Shown here: positions 63,892-64,000 of the stretch, piece by piece
How the letters are laid out: each line of letters opens with the position of its first letter
Numbering within the stretch: the stretch's first letter is position 1
From: Defluviimonas salinarum
GTDB taxonomy: Bacteria; Pseudomonadota; Alphaproteobacteria; Rhodobacterales; Rhodobacteraceae
Length of the DNA stretch: 64,000 nt
Assembly: GCF_026013545.1 (NCBI RefSeq)
Contig: NZ_JAPDOG010000002.1
Coordinates: 274,209 to 338,208, forward strand
Direction of reading: 5' to 3'
Position numbers and translations under genes: made by a program
The notes under the pieces: model-generated
Database searches by the model: none
The model's input: the letters and a program-made list of their open reading frames with translations, nothing else
Told to the model about the DNA's origin: nothing

Positions 63892-64000
63892 TCATGTTGA
63901 CAATTGGCGGAGCCAGAGGCGGATCGAGGTTATGTCGATGAAACCCAGGAAGCTTTCGGCAGTCTTGTCGTAGCGGGTGGCGACACGGCGGGCGTTCTTG
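63892..64000 (-). mobile_element. IS5-family transposase, C-terminal end (cut by the window)
   Basis: The minus strand reads KNARRVATRYDKTAESFLGF then IDITSIRLWLRQLST and a stop at 63892-63894. R-R-V-A-T-R-Y-D-K-x-A-x-S-F-L is the usual end of IS5-group DDE transposases. The rest of the element lies outside the window, so integrity cannot be judged. Terminal inverted repeats could not be assigned. Confidence 0.88.

Overview
The window is a chromosomal stretch from a GC-rich alphaproteobacterium, almost certainly of the Rhodobacteraceae (Rhodobacter/Paracoccus relatives). The evidence is gene content (leuB, asd, ilvD, accD-folC, ispE, ETF-QO, greA, BluB behind a cobalamin riboswitch, the DUF2794, DUF6173 and DUF6478 families, a 44-residue aa3-oxidase subunit IV), a LexA site of the GTTC-N7-GTTC type used in this group, and dispersed repeats around CTTCATCTTGCCGAAAATAT. 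Genes are packed on both strands, often with 4-nt stop/start overlaps. No prophage, CRISPR array or rRNA operon was seen; the only mobile DNA is the end of an IS5-like transposase cut by the right edge.

Layout. 1-3.3 kb: tail of a membrane protein, a secreted endonuclease/exonuclease/phosphatase-fold protein, a periplasmic cupin, leuB. 3.3-9 kb: Na/phosphate cotransporter, tRNA-Pro(CGG), a nested inverted-repeat element, 2'-5' RNA ligase, an MFS carrier, then a GT4 and a GT29 (sialyltransferase-motif) glycosyltransferase. 9-13.1 kb: PLP sulfur-amino-acid enzyme, asd, a PagL-like barrel, cobalamin riboswitch and bluB. 13.1-15.9 kb (minus strand): TPR protein, SbtB-like PII protein, SbtA bicarbonate transporter, beta-carbonic anhydrase. 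16-22.5 kb: M17 aminopeptidase, NlpC/P60 hydrolase, DUF2794, LexA-controlled imuB, I78 inhibitor, glutathione-dependent formaldehyde dehydrogenase. 22.5-27.4 kb: regulatory and accessory genes (a MarR regulator and a CPYC membrane protein sharing an operator-like motif, a K+ channel with a C-terminal zinc ribbon, two GNAT proteins, an NYN/OST-HTH protein, a TetR regulator, a 60-residue secreted protein).

27.4-35.5 kb (plus strand): MbfA-type ferritin/iron exporter, nitroreductase, AEC carrier, S-formylglutathione hydrolase, soluble transhydrogenase, YaiI, EamA carrier, HAD phosphatase, ornithine cyclodeaminase-like protein. 35.5-43.4 kb: MFS carrier, zapE, bestrophin, folC, accD, CPBP protease. 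43.5-54.7 kb: ilvD, a lipoprotein, DUF6478, ispE, a large TPR protein, ETF-QO with a DUF1493-like partner, greA, a papain-like lipoprotein, the small oxidase subunit. 54.8-64 kb: DUF6173/MBL/acyl-CoA dehydrogenase operon, Sua5, and a TetR-HlyD-ABC-permease operon (CecR-YbhGFS type) headed by a 38-bp palindrome, then a less GC-rich orphan gene and the IS end.

Functionally this is a housekeeping backbone (Leu/Ile/Val/Asp-family amino acids, folate, fatty acid and isoprenoid synthesis, B12 lower ligand) with modules for formaldehyde detoxification (adh/fgh), inorganic carbon uptake (SbtA/SbtB/CA), SOS mutagenesis (ImuB), iron export and envelope modification. The parts most worth a second look are the MarR two-site arrangement with its 12-G tract, the operator cluster at 27.3 kb, the TetR palindrome at 62.9 kb, the GT29 protein, the zinc-ribbon K+ channel and the SbtA/SbtB/CA cluster. 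All function calls come from motif recognition by eye; no database search was run.
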